From: Deltaproteobacteria bacterium
Lineage (GTDB): Bacteria > Desulfobacterota > Desulfobulbia > Desulfobulbales > VMSU01
Reading direction: 5' to 3'
Assembly: GCA_021789795.1 (NCBI GenBank)
Contig: JAJYJA010000002.1
Coordinates: 1 to 36,954, forward strand
Length of the DNA stretch: 36,954 bases
Below are positions 27,893 to 36,813 of this stretch, piece by piece (the stretch's first letter is position 1; every line of letters begins with the position of its first letter). A program made the position numbers and the translations under genes. The notes under the pieces are model-generated. The model did no database searches, was not told the DNA's origin, and was given only the letters and a program-made list of their open reading frames with translations.

Positions 27893-30223
27893 TTATCGCC
27901 TCTCGGCCCTGGCCTCCACCTCGGTCCACACCGGCCCCTTGACCGTATCGACCACCGCGATTCCCTGGCGCACCAGTTCGTCACGCACCCCGTCCGCCCG
28001 GGCCCAGTCCTTGGCCAGCCGCGCCTGTTCCCGCTCGGCGATCAACCGGTCGATCTCCGGGGCCAGGGGGCACTCTTGCAGCCTGAGCACCTCGACGACC
28101 TCGTTTACCCGGCCCAGGGCCTCCAGGATATAGGTCTTCTGATCCCGGTCCAACTGGCCCTGACTCAAGACCGGATTCATCCGCTTCACGAAGTCGAACA
28201 GGGCCGCCAGGGCCCGGGAGATGTTCAAGTCGTCGTCCAAGGCGGCGAAGAAACCCTCCTCCATCTCGGTGACGTAGGTGGCCACCTGGGGATGCGGCAG
28301 GCCGAGCGGCAGACAGATCAGCTTGCGGGTGAACTCATCCAGCCGCTTTAGGTTCTTCTGGGCCGCGGTCAGACGTTTGGGCGAGAAATCGATCACCTTC
28401 CGGTAGTGGGTGGAGAGCAAAAAGAACCTGACCTCCCGGCCGGTGTAACCCTGTTGCAACAACTCCCGCAGGGTGACGGCGTTGCCCCGGTGCATCTTCT
28501 TGCCGTCCACCAGCACCATCTCGCTGTGCAGCCAGAAGCGGGAGAGGGGCTTACCGGTGATGGCGCAGGCGATGGCGTTTTCGTTCTCGTGGTGCGGGAA
28601 GATCAGGTTGCAGCCGCTGGTGTGGATGTCCATCGTCTCCCCCAGGTAGTGGAGGGTCATGGCGGCGCACTCCACATGCCAGCCGGGCCGGACGTTACCG
28701 AACTCGCTCTCGAAGAATATCCCCCGCTTCAACTCGGCTAGAGTCGAGCGCTTGAGCAGGGTGAAATCCTGAGGGTTGTCCTTGGCGTAGTCGTCGAGAT
28801 CAACCGTCTTGCCCACCTGGATCTTGCTCAGATCGACCCGTGACAACTTGCCGTACTCGGGGAACTTGGAGATATCGAAGTACACCGAACCGTGCTTGGC
28901 GTAGGCGTAACCCTTCTTTATCAGTTGGGCGCTCAAATCGATCATGGCCTCGACATGCTCGGAGGCCTTGGGATAGCCGGTGGCGGGGCGCACCCCGAGC
29001 TGACCCATGTCCTCGTGGAAGGCGTCGATGTAGAAGCCGGTGAACTCGGAAAGCTCCTGGCCCTGAGCGATGGCGCCGTTGATGGTGTTGTCGTCCAGGT
29101 CGGTAAAGTTCATGAAGAACTTGACCTCCAGACCCCGGGCGGCCAGCACCCGCCGCACCAGATCGGCGAACACGAAACGCCGGCAGTGGCCAAGGTTGGC
29201 GTACTCGTAGGCGGTGGGTCCACAGGCGTAGAAGGTGGCCTCACCCTCCCGCTGGGGGGCGAAGACCTCCTTCTTGCGGGACCAGGTGTTGTAGAACCGC
29301 AAGGCCCGGGACGGCTTGGCCTCGGGCTCGGCGGCGGAGAACAGGGAGGTACTCAGGTATTTCTCCCCCCCGTCCGGGAAGATGACCACGATCACCCCCG
29401 CCTGGATCTGCCGGGCCCTGGTCAGGGCGGCGCACATGGCGGCCCCCGAGCTCATGCCCACCAACAGACCCTCCTTGCGGGCCAGGAGCCGGGCGGTGGC
29501 AAAGGCCTCCTCGTCCGGGACGTTGATGATCTGAAAGACCTTATTCTTGTCGAAAATCCCCGGGCAGTAGGACTCCTTCAGATTCTTCAGGCCCTGAATC
29601 TTGTGGTTCGAAAACGGCTCCATGGCCGTCACCCGCACCTCGGGATGGTGGTCGGCAAAGTACTGGCACAGACCCATCACCGTGCCGGTGGTGCCCAGGG
29701 TGGCGACCACGTCGGTCACCCTCCCCTCGGTCTGCCGCCAGATCTCCGGCCCGGTGTGGTGATAGTGGGCCCGCCAGTTGGCCTCGTTGTTAAACTGGTC
29801 GGTCAAAAAATAGCGGTCCGGGTGCTGCCGGGCCAGGGCGTAGGCCTGCTCGATGGCCCCGTCGGTACCCTTCTTGGCTGGGGTGAGCAGGATCTCGGCC
29901 CCGAAGGCGGTCATGATCTGGCGGCGTTCGACGCTCGCCGACTCGGGCATGATGAGCTGGCAGCGGTAGCCCTTGACCGCGCAGACCATGGCCAGTCCGA
30001 TGCCGGTGTTGCCGCTGGTGGCCTCCAGCACCGTCTTGTCCGGGGTCAGCTCCCCGGACTGCTCCGCCGCCTCGATCATCGACAGGGCGATGCGCTCCTT
30101 GACCGAACCGGCGGGGTTGAAGGACTCCACCTTGGCGTAGATGGTCACCCCAGGATAGGGGTTGAGCCGCTGGATCGGAACGATGGGGGTGTTGCCGATA
30201 TAGTCGAGGATGGTCTTCTTCAT
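27893..30223 (-). CDS. Fused cysteine synthase (CysM-like) - cysteinyl-tRNA synthetase(-like), 776 aa
   Basis: Residues ~1-300: PLP-Lys NPAGSVKER, TSGNTG, LGTTGTVMG, SSGAA. From ~residue 305: CysRS fold FYACGPTAYEYANLGH, NFTDLDD, RPGWHVECAAM, FPHHENENA, KKMHRGN, C-terminal DTVKGPVW. One uninterrupted ORF. Confidence 0.93.
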   Translation of the reverse strand: MKKTILDYIGNTPIVPIQRLNPYPGVTIYAKVESFNPAGSVKERIALSMIEAAEQSGELTPDKTVLEATSGNTGIGLAMVCAVKGYRCQLIMPESASVERRQIMTAFGAEILLTPAKKGTDGAIEQAYALARQHPDRYFLTDQFNNEANWRAHYHHTGPEIWRQTEGRVTDVVATLGTTGTVMGLCQYFADHHPEVRVTAMEPFSNHKIQGLKNLKESYCPGIFDKNKVFQIINVPDEEAFATARLLARKEGLLVGMSSGAAMCAALTRARQIQAGVIVVIFPDGGEKYLSTSLFSAAEPEAKPSRALRFYNTWSRKKEVFAPQREGEATFYACGPTAYEYANLGHCRRFVFADLVRRVLAARGLEVKFFMNFTDLDDNTINGAIAQGQELSEFTGFYIDAFHEDMGQLGVRPATGYPKASEHVEAMIDLSAQLIKKGYAYAKHGSVYFDISKFPEYGKLSRVDLSKIQVGKTVDLDDYAKDNPQDFTLLKRSTLAELKRGIFFESEFGNVRPGWHVECAAMTLHYLGETMDIHTSGCNLIFPHHENENAIACAITGKPLSRFWLHSEMVLVDGKKMHRGNAVTLRELLQQGYTGREVRFFLLSTHYRKVIDFSPKRLTAAQKNLKRLDEFTRKLICLPLGLPHPQVATYVTEMEEGFFAALDDDLNISRALAALFDFVKRMNPVLSQGQLDRDQKTYILEALGRVNEVVEVLRLQECPLAPEIDRLIAEREQARLAKDWARADGVRDELVRQGIAVVDTVKGPVWTEVEARAERR

Positions 30224-30230
30224 GGAAACT

Positions 30231-30266
30231 AAAAAAGGGCAAGCGTCCGCACACGAACGCCTGCCC
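30231..30266 (-). terminator. Rho-independent terminator of the dsr operon
   Basis: Minus strand GGGCAGGCGT-N10-ACGCTTGCCC-TTTTTT (one G-T wobble). Confidence 0.82.
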
Positions 30267-30292
30267 CTGCTCTTAGTCGGAAATGAGCTAAC

Positions 30293-31447
30293 TTAAGCCT
30301 CTTTGGCCTGCACCGAGATGGCGATCTTGTAGAGAATCGTCAGAATCAAGGCCCCGGCGGCCCAGACCGCCAGGCTGATGCCGATCTCGATCACCGTCGG
30401 GTAGTATTCGGTCACCCGGTCGAAGGGGTTGGGCACGAAGCCGCCCAGCACCATACCCACACCCTTGTCGATCCACAGGGAGAGGAAGAGCATGGCGCAG
30501 CTCAAGGCGAAGGTGCCCTCGTTGCGCTTGATCTGCGGGAAGAGCAGCATGGTGGTGGCGATCAGGCCGATGGTCAAAGAAAACCGCATCGGCAGCACCA
30601 GGTTGTTGTGGCCATCCAGGCCCCAGAACAGGTAGTCCAGGGTGTGCATGTGGCCGGGGATGCGGCTGTAGTAGGCGACGAAGAATTCCAACCCCAGGAA
30701 GAAGAAGTTGGCCAGGGCGGCGTAGGTGATGATGGTGCCGAGCTTCTGAAAGGCCTTATCCCCGGCGTCGAAATTGGCCACTCGCTTCAAGACCATGGCG
30801 ATCAGCACCAGCAGGCTAGGCCCGGCGGCGAAGGCCGAGGCCAGGAAGCGGGGGGCGAGGATGGCGGTCAGCCAGAAGTGGCGGCCCGGCAGACCGCAGT
30901 ACAGGAAGGCGGTAACGGTATGGATACTGAAGGCCCAGGGGATGGAGAGGTAGATAAAGGGCTTGACCCAGTGGGGATAGTGCACCCCCTTGTTGTGGGA
31001 GTTGAGGATCACCCAGCCGCAGATGGCGTTTAGAAACAGGTAGCCGTTCAAGACGATCATGTCCCAAAAGAGCATGGAGTGAGGGGTCGGGTGCAGGAGG
31101 ACGTTCATGATCCGCATCGGCTGGCCGAGATCGGCGGTGATGAACATGATGCACATGGCCACCGCGGCGATGGCCATGAACTCACCCAGGATGGTGATCT
31201 TGCCAAAGGCCTTGAAGTCGTGGATGTAATAGGGCAGCACCAGCATCACGCCCCCGGCGGCCACCCCGACCATGAAGGTGAACTGGGCGATATAGATGCC
31301 CCACGACACGTCCCGGCTCATGCCGGTGGCGCCAAGACCGTAATTAAACTGATAGAGGTAGAACAGCCCGCCGATGGTGATCACCCCCAGCAGGAAGAAA
31401 ATCCAGGCCCAATACTTGTTGCTTCCTACGAGCGCCTTCTCTAGCAT
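30293..31447 (-). CDS. dsrP: DsrP, NrfD/PsrC-like integral membrane quinone-interacting subunit
   Basis: NrfD-like multi-TM protein; gene order after dsrO. Confidence 0.9.
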   Translation of the reverse strand: MLEKALVGSNKYWAWIFFLLGVITIGGLFYLYQFNYGLGATGMSRDVSWGIYIAQFTFMVGVAAGGVMLVLPYYIHDFKAFGKITILGEFMAIAAVAMCIMFITADLGQPMRIMNVLLHPTPHSMLFWDMIVLNGYLFLNAICGWVILNSHNKGVHYPHWVKPFIYLSIPWAFSIHTVTAFLYCGLPGRHFWLTAILAPRFLASAFAAGPSLLVLIAMVLKRVANFDAGDKAFQKLGTIITYAALANFFFLGLEFFVAYYSRIPGHMHTLDYLFWGLDGHNNLVLPMRFSLTIGLIATTMLLFPQIKRNEGTFALSCAMLFLSLWIDKGVGMVLGGFVPNPFDRVTEYYPTVIEIGISLAVWAAGALILTILYKIAISVQAKEA

Positions 31448-31456
31448 ATCGTCACC

Positions 31457-32320
31457 TTAAATGATGTAGAACACGGAAGGTTTTGTCCCGGCCGCCGAAT
31501 TACGCTGGATGGTAAAGTTGGCGTTCAATACCTTGGCGATCTCGGAGTTGGGGTCGTTGATGTTGCCGAAGACCATGGCCTTGGTATCGCCGGTGGCCTC
31601 GACGCAGGCCGGCGGCTTGCCGACCGCCAGCCGTTCCGGGCAGAAGTTACACTTCTCGACCACGCCCCGCATCCGGGTGGGATAGTTGGGATTCAGGCCG
31701 TGCTTGAAGAACTTGTAGTTGCCGTTGGCGTACTGCTCCCGGGGATTGCGCCAGTTGAAGCTGCGGGCCCCGTACGGACAGGCGGCCATGCAGAAGCGGC
31801 AGCCGATGCAGCGGTGGAAGTCCATAATCACCACCCCCTTGTCGTTCTTGAAGGTCGCCTGGGTGGGGCAGGCCCGCACGCAGGGCGGGTTGGCGCAGTG
31901 ATTACAGGTGAGTAGCACCGGCAGGTCGTTTAGCCCGGCGTTACGCTTGTACTGGCTGGCGTCCGGGAAGCTGTGCTCGTAGTCGTCAACCCATATCCAC
32001 TTGATCTCATCCTTGGGGTTGCCGTAGTCCGGGACGTTGTGCTCGTAGTGGCAGGCATTGATGCACTTCTCGGCCAGACCCTTGTTGGCGGCGAACTTGG
32101 GGATGTCGATCACCATGCCGTACTGAAAGGCGGTCTCCGCCTCCTGGTGGCCGCCCTGCTCGGGGGCGCCATGCCCGGCCGCCGTCTCCCCCCCGCCAGC
32201 CCCCTCTTCCGAGGCCAAGGCGTTACCCTTGAGCAGCTGGGTGAAGGCTGACGAGGCCCCCAGGCCAGCGACAGCGGAGAGGCCGGCGATCTTTAGGAAA
32301 TTTCTTCTCTTAACATCCAT
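31457..32320 (-). CDS. dsrO: DsrO, Tat-exported 4Fe-4S ferredoxin subunit
   Basis: Tat-like MDVKRRNFLKIAGLSAVAG; CNHCANPPCVRACP, CIGCRFCMAACPYGAR; TAATG overlap with dsrJ. Confidence 0.93.
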   Translation of the reverse strand: MDVKRRNFLKIAGLSAVAGLGASSAFTQLLKGNALASEEGAGGGETAAGHGAPEQGGHQEAETAFQYGMVIDIPKFAANKGLAEKCINACHYEHNVPDYGNPKDEIKWIWVDDYEHSFPDASQYKRNAGLNDLPVLLTCNHCANPPCVRACPTQATFKNDKGVVIMDFHRCIGCRFCMAACPYGARSFNWRNPREQYANGNYKFFKHGLNPNYPTRMRGVVEKCNFCPERLAVGKPPACVEATGDTKAMVFGNINDPNSEIAKVLNANFTIQRNSAAGTKPSVFYII

Positions 32321-32706
32321 TAGTTTGCCTCCTTCTTCGGCTGGAAATGACAATCCCAACAAAAAGGATCAACCGAGGCGTAGGTGTGACACTCGTCACA
32401 GAATTTCTTCCGGTCCGGATGGCACTTCATGCAGCCCATCTGCAGGCTCTTGGCATAGGGCTTACCCTCGACATCGATCAGCTTCCGCTTCTCCTCCCGC
32501 ACCACCTCGTTGCGCCAGTTGTCGAGCAACACCATGTGCGAGGTCCGCATGTAGGCGATGTCGGCGACGCATTTCTTGCTCAAGGTGGGCTTTTCCAGCT
32601 TGGGCACATGCTGGGCGTGCACCAGGTCGTACCACACAGGGAAGGTTACGATCGCGACAAAAATAGCCAGTCCGGTCAGTACTTTTCCTTTATCATACAT
32701 TGGCAT
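32320..32706 (-). CDS. dsrJ: DsrJ, triheme periplasmic cytochrome c
   Basis: Three CxxCH motifs (CMKCH, CDECH, CWDCH), N-terminal anchor; TGATG overlap with dsrK. Confidence 0.93.
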   Translation of the reverse strand: MPMYDKGKVLTGLAIFVAIVTFPVWYDLVHAQHVPKLEKPTLSKKCVADIAYMRTSHMVLLDNWRNEVVREEKRKLIDVEGKPYAKSLQMGCMKCHPDRKKFCDECHTYASVDPFCWDCHFQPKKEAN

Positions 32707-34349
32707 CACCCTTCCATCCCTTCAAGGGGCTCAAACCGCAGGCCCGATTCCCGTTCTTTCTCCCCATCCATAACCAGGGCGTTGCCCACCAGCTCCGACA
32801 CCCCGCACACCTGGGTGCCTGGCACCCAGAAATCTACCAGGTTAGTCAGGGTGGCACGGTCGATGGCGCAGACGCAGGACAGGGTGTTGACATCGTGCTT
32901 GTCCTTGACAAACTGGACGGCGTTGGCCCGCGGCAGACCGGAGCGCATCCGGAGATCCATGATCTCGCCGGTGTTCAAACCGGTGCCGGAACCGCAGCAG
33001 AAGGTGGACTCGCGGATGGTGTTCTCCGGCATCTCGTAGAAGTTGTTGGCCACGTTCTTTATGACGTAGCGTGGCTCCTCCAGCAGACCCATGGCCCGGG
33101 CGGGGTTGCAGGAGTCGTGGAAGGTGACCCGGCGGTGGTTGTTGCGGCTGGGGTCGAGCTTCAGCTTGCCGTGCCGGATGAGGTCGGCGGTGAACTCGCT
33201 GATGTGTACCATCTTGGTGGAGGCGGCGTTTTCAAACACCGTGCCGGTGATCGGCGACTTGGGCACCTGCAGGAAGTCCGCCGGGCCGTTCATGGTGTCC
33301 ATGTATTGGTGCAGCACCCGCCACATGTGGCCGCACTCGCCGCCCAGGATCCACTTGACCCCCAGGCGCTTGGCCTCGGCGTACATCTTGGCGTTTAGGC
33401 GCTTCATCAACTCGTTGTTGGTGAACAGGCCGAAGTTGCCGCCCTCGGAGGCGTAGGTGCTCAGGGTGTAATCCAGGCCGATGTGCTCGAACAGCAGCAG
33501 GTAGCCCATGAAGGTGTAGATGCCGGGATCGGCGAAGAGGTCGGCGGAGGGGGTGATGAACAGCACCTCGGCGCCCTTGCGGTTCCAGCTCGGGGTGATG
33601 CGGATACCGGTGATGGACTCGATGTCGTCACAGAGGTATTCGGCGTTCTCCTTCAAGGTGTGGGGCTGCAAGCCCATGTGGTTGCCGGTGCGGTTGGAGT
33701 TGGCCGCCGGCTCCAGGATCCAGTTGGTGTTGACCCCCACCAGGTGCAGCAGCTCGCGGGCGATCATGGTGATCTCGGCGGTGTCGATGCCGTAGGGGCA
33801 GAACACCGAGCAGCGACGACACTCGGTGCACTGGTAGTAGTACATGAACCACTCCTTCAGCACCCCGAAGGTCATCTCCCTGGCCCCGGCCAGTTTACCC
33901 AAAATCTTGCCCGCCTTGGTAAACTCGTTACGGTAGATGGAGCGCATCAGCTCGGCCCGCAGCACCGGCATGTTCTTGGGGTCGCCGGTGCCCAGGAAGA
34001 AGTGGCACTTGTCGGCGCAGGCCCCGCAGCGCACGCAGCAGTCCATGAAGATCTTCAGGGAACGAAACTTATCCAGCCGCTCCTTGAAGCCGTTGATGAT
34101 GATCTCCTTCCAGTTTTCGGGCAGCTTCCAGTCATCGCTTTCGATGTTCCATACCCTGGGCTCCCCGAACTTGCCGGGCAGGGATTTGGAGTGGTACGCC
34201 ACCATCTCCGGCTTGCCGGGGTAACAATAGTTCCCGGGTTTAAACACCGCGGGGATATCCCACCAGTCCTGGGTTGGAATCGCTCCCGTCATCAGGGACG
34301 GCTCCCGGGCGACACTCACACCTAGTTCGTCTGCTTTTTGATTTGCCAT
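32706..34349 (-). CDS. dsrK: DsrK, HdrD-like Fe-S subunit
   Basis: CVRCGACADKCHFFLG, CTECRRCSVFCPYGID, CCG motifs (HDSCNPAR, TFCCGSGTG); order between dsrM and dsrJ. Confidence 0.93.
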   Translation of the reverse strand: MANQKADELGVSVAREPSLMTGAIPTQDWWDIPAVFKPGNYCYPGKPEMVAYHSKSLPGKFGEPRVWNIESDDWKLPENWKEIIINGFKERLDKFRSLKIFMDCCVRCGACADKCHFFLGTGDPKNMPVLRAELMRSIYRNEFTKAGKILGKLAGAREMTFGVLKEWFMYYYQCTECRRCSVFCPYGIDTAEITMIARELLHLVGVNTNWILEPAANSNRTGNHMGLQPHTLKENAEYLCDDIESITGIRITPSWNRKGAEVLFITPSADLFADPGIYTFMGYLLLFEHIGLDYTLSTYASEGGNFGLFTNNELMKRLNAKMYAEAKRLGVKWILGGECGHMWRVLHQYMDTMNGPADFLQVPKSPITGTVFENAASTKMVHISEFTADLIRHGKLKLDPSRNNHRRVTFHDSCNPARAMGLLEEPRYVIKNVANNFYEMPENTIRESTFCCGSGTGLNTGEIMDLRMRSGLPRANAVQFVKDKHDVNTLSCVCAIDRATLTNLVDFWVPGTQVCGVSELVGNALVMDGEKERESGLRFEPLEGMEG

Positions 34350-34397
34350 TGTCAATATCCTTACGTGCTGAAGTTTCCTTCTTGCTTCGGGCTTCCG

Positions 34398-35417
34398 TTA
34401 TTCAGCGGCCGGGGTTTCTGCCGGCAACTCCTTATCCACCGGGATCCCGGCCTCGACCATGAACTCCCTAAACTCGTCCTCGTAGGAGGCATAGGAGTGC
34501 GGCTTGAGGTTCGGGTCGTTCCAGGGGTTGATGTGGCGCACCATGCGGCTGTTGTTGGCCAGATTCCGGGTCGGGCTCATGAATACCCCGCCCATATGCA
34601 TCAGCTTGCTGAACGGAAAATAGACCAAGAGGGTGCAGACCAGGAAGAGGTGGACGTAGAAGACCGTGCCCAGATCGCCCACGATCACCGGCTTGAAGGT
34701 GGCCAGGCCCACCGCCAGCTGCTTGATGTTGACCACGTCCGCCCGAGTGAGGTAACGCATGGTCATCCCGCTCAAGGCGATGGCCAGGATCAGGAACAGG
34801 GGGAAATAGTCGGCGGGCAGGGAGATGTAGCGGACGTTGGTGAGCAGCAGCCGGCGCAGGAGAAGCAGGGTAATCGCCCCCACGATCACCAGGTCGGACT
34901 GGTAGAGATGGGGCAGGCCGATCTGCAAGAAGCCATCAAAGAACTCCAGGATCTTGACAAAGAAGGGAATGGGGTCGGCAAACAGCCGGATGTGCCTCAG
35001 CACGATCACCAGGAAGGCGTAATGAAAGAGCAGGCCAAACAACCACAGGTACTTGCTGGAGCCGTAACGCAGCTTGGGGCCGTCATAGACGTCGGCCTGG
35101 GTGTTGCGGAACAGGGAGCGGAACAAGAAGACCTCCAGGAACATCCTCACCGTCACCCCGAAGGAGGTGGAGGGGTTGTCGAAGCAGGCCTGTTCGATCC
35201 AGGGCAGGGAGTTGGCCTGGCCGCAGGTGGTGGGGATGCGGAACGGCACCGGCGACTTGGCCCAGCCCACCACCTTGTTGATAAAGCCGCCCAGAAAGAT
35301 CAGGATGGCCAGGTAGGGGAAGACGATGCCAAACAGGGGCTCCATCCCAGCCCGGGAGCCGATGGTGGCGATGACGATCAGACCAAGGACGGCGACGAAG
35401 GGATACAGGATTTTCAT
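34398..35417 (-). CDS. dsrM: DsrM, NarI-like cytochrome b membrane subunit
   Basis: Multi-TM NarI-like protein; TVFYVHLFLVCTLLVYFPFSKLMHMGGVFMSPTRNLANNSR; first gene of dsrMKJOP. Confidence 0.92.
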   Translation of the reverse strand: MKILYPFVAVLGLIVIATIGSRAGMEPLFGIVFPYLAILIFLGGFINKVVGWAKSPVPFRIPTTCGQANSLPWIEQACFDNPSTSFGVTVRMFLEVFLFRSLFRNTQADVYDGPKLRYGSSKYLWLFGLLFHYAFLVIVLRHIRLFADPIPFFVKILEFFDGFLQIGLPHLYQSDLVIVGAITLLLLRRLLLTNVRYISLPADYFPLFLILAIALSGMTMRYLTRADVVNIKQLAVGLATFKPVIVGDLGTVFYVHLFLVCTLLVYFPFSKLMHMGGVFMSPTRNLANNSRMVRHINPWNDPNLKPHSYASYEDEFREFMVEAGIPVDKELPAETPAAE

Positions 35418-35547
35418 TTACTACGACCTCGCTTCATGTTGAGTTGACCAACTAGCCGTTGTAGGAAAATAACGCCAACGAAAGCCTCACGACGACGGCA
35501 CAAGAAGCCGTCCAGGCAAGTATGTACTGGTTATTTCTGAACGGCTC

Positions 35548-36102
35548 CTAACAGTCCCGGATAACTTTCAGCTCGACCCTCTCGGCCTGGCTGTCGCCGC
35601 CCAGTGCCGACGACGGGCAGCGCCCGGCGGCCAAGATGTGGTTGCCCTTCTTGTATTCGCTCAGTTTCACCTCGTGCAACAGCTCCCGGTCTTCCACATA
35701 CAGGTCGAAGAGCTTCAAGGCCAGGCGGTCGATCTTGGCGGCCAACTCGGACCACTCTTGGCCGGCGGCCAGCAGGGTCTCCCAGCCCAGTTGCTCGACC
35801 AATACCGGTTTCAGCTGGAAGACAAAGCCCACCGCCTGCGAGGGGGTGAAGGTCTGCACCGAGCGCAGCTTGATGAACTGGGCCAGCTCCGCCGGCATCT
35901 CGCCCGCCGGGGCATCCCCCACCAGTTGCTCGTAGATCGCCGTAAGCCCGGTCTTGGCGGCAAATCCCAAGGGGTTGGCGAAACGGTCCTTCTGGCGCTT
36001 GAAGAAGCTGGCCCCGTCGGCGGAGTAGCTGGCCAGCACCGCCTCGATCCACCGCGCAACGATTTTCGACTTTTTCTCCGCCAGCTTGTCCTGAAAGCTC
36101 AT
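35548..36102 (-). CDS. RsbRD N-terminal-domain-like protein upstream of dsrM
   Basis: MSFQDKLAEKKSKIVARWIEAVLASYSADGASFFKRQKDRFANPLGF; same strand as dsrMKJOP; no STAS domain visible. Confidence 0.65.
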   Translation of the reverse strand: MSFQDKLAEKKSKIVARWIEAVLASYSADGASFFKRQKDRFANPLGFAAKTGLTAIYEQLVGDAPAGEMPAELAQFIKLRSVQTFTPSQAVGFVFQLKPVLVEQLGWETLLAAGQEWSELAAKIDRLALKLFDLYVEDRELLHEVKLSEYKKGNHILAAGRCPSSALGGDSQAERVELKVIRDC

Positions 36103-36216
36103 ATCGGTAGAACCACCTTCTTTTACTAATTAATTCACACCTTAACAAGATGCGGGTGAATCCTCATTCATCAAAGTGGGTTCAGGGTTATCATGTTTCT
36201 TTTAATTTTTCAACAT

Positions 36217-36254
36217 AAAAAAAGGCTACCCGGCAATAACCCGCCGGGATAGCC
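36217..36254 (-). terminator. Rho-independent terminator on the minus strand
   Basis: Minus strand GGCTATCCCGGCGGGTTATTGCCGGGTAGCC followed by T7. Confidence 0.8.
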
Positions 36255-36382
36255 GATTCACCGCCAGCGACGGGAGTCTTAAGCCTATCGCCAAGGTGCG
36301 GAACCCACCGGTCGTGAGATACGTGGCCGCCTCCTGGCCGCCCCCGCCGCTCACCGGGCAAAATGCCGCTTGCGATCCGCGC

Positions 36383-36410
36383 TTGACATATCCTTTTATC
36401 CGGATATAAT
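36383..36410 (+). promoter_or_regulatory. Near-consensus sigma70 promoter with palindromic operator for arsR
   Basis: TTGACA-N16-TATAAT; palindrome TATCCGGATA overlaps the -10; wider inverted repeat ATATCC..GGATAT. Confidence 0.8.
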
Positions 36411-36417
36411 GCTTGAC

Positions 36418-36810
36418 ATGCGAACCACCGTCCCCCTCTTCAAGGCCCTGGCCGACGAAACCCGGCTGCGCATCCTCGCCCTGCTCGGGCAAGGGGAGCT
36501 CTGCGTCTGCGACCTGACGGCGGCCCTGCAACTCCCCCAGTCAACCGCCTCCCGGCATTTGGCGGTGTTGAAAAACGCTGGCTGGGTGAGCGGCCGTCGG
36601 CAGGGGGTCTGGATGTATTACCGGCTGCTCGACACGGGCGCGGCAAGCCGTATCGCCATGCACAACGCCATCTTGGCCCACCTTGAGGAGTCCACGACGG
36701 CCAGGAGAGACCGGAAAGTTCTAAAAAACCATCTGGCGCAGAAGGCGCAACCCGGCTGCGGCGAAGCGGCGCTGGACAAGGCGGCGCCGGTCAGAAAGTA
36801 CCGGAGGTGA
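36418..36810 (+). CDS. arsR: ArsR-family metalloregulator
   Basis: FKALADETRLRILALLGQGELCVCDLTAALQLPQSTASRHLAVLKNAGWV; CVC As(III)-type motif; acr3-like gene downstream. Confidence 0.92.
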   Translation: MRTTVPLFKALADETRLRILALLGQGELCVCDLTAALQLPQSTASRHLAVLKNAGWVSGRRQGVWMYYRLLDTGAASRIAMHNAILAHLEESTTARRDRKVLKNHLAQKAQPGCGEAALDKAAPVRKYRR

Positions 36811-36813
36811 ACG

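Noticed and set aside
28892-30232. 446-aa plus-strand ORF antisense to the Cys fusion gene
   Set aside because: Shadow ORF; Gly/His/Leu-rich with no recognisable domain.
36226-36531. 101-aa minus-strand ORF that the 36217-36254 terminator might serve
   Set aside because: Overlaps arsR antisense and the promoter; no SD or domain. A non-coding RNA or leader explanation is preferred.
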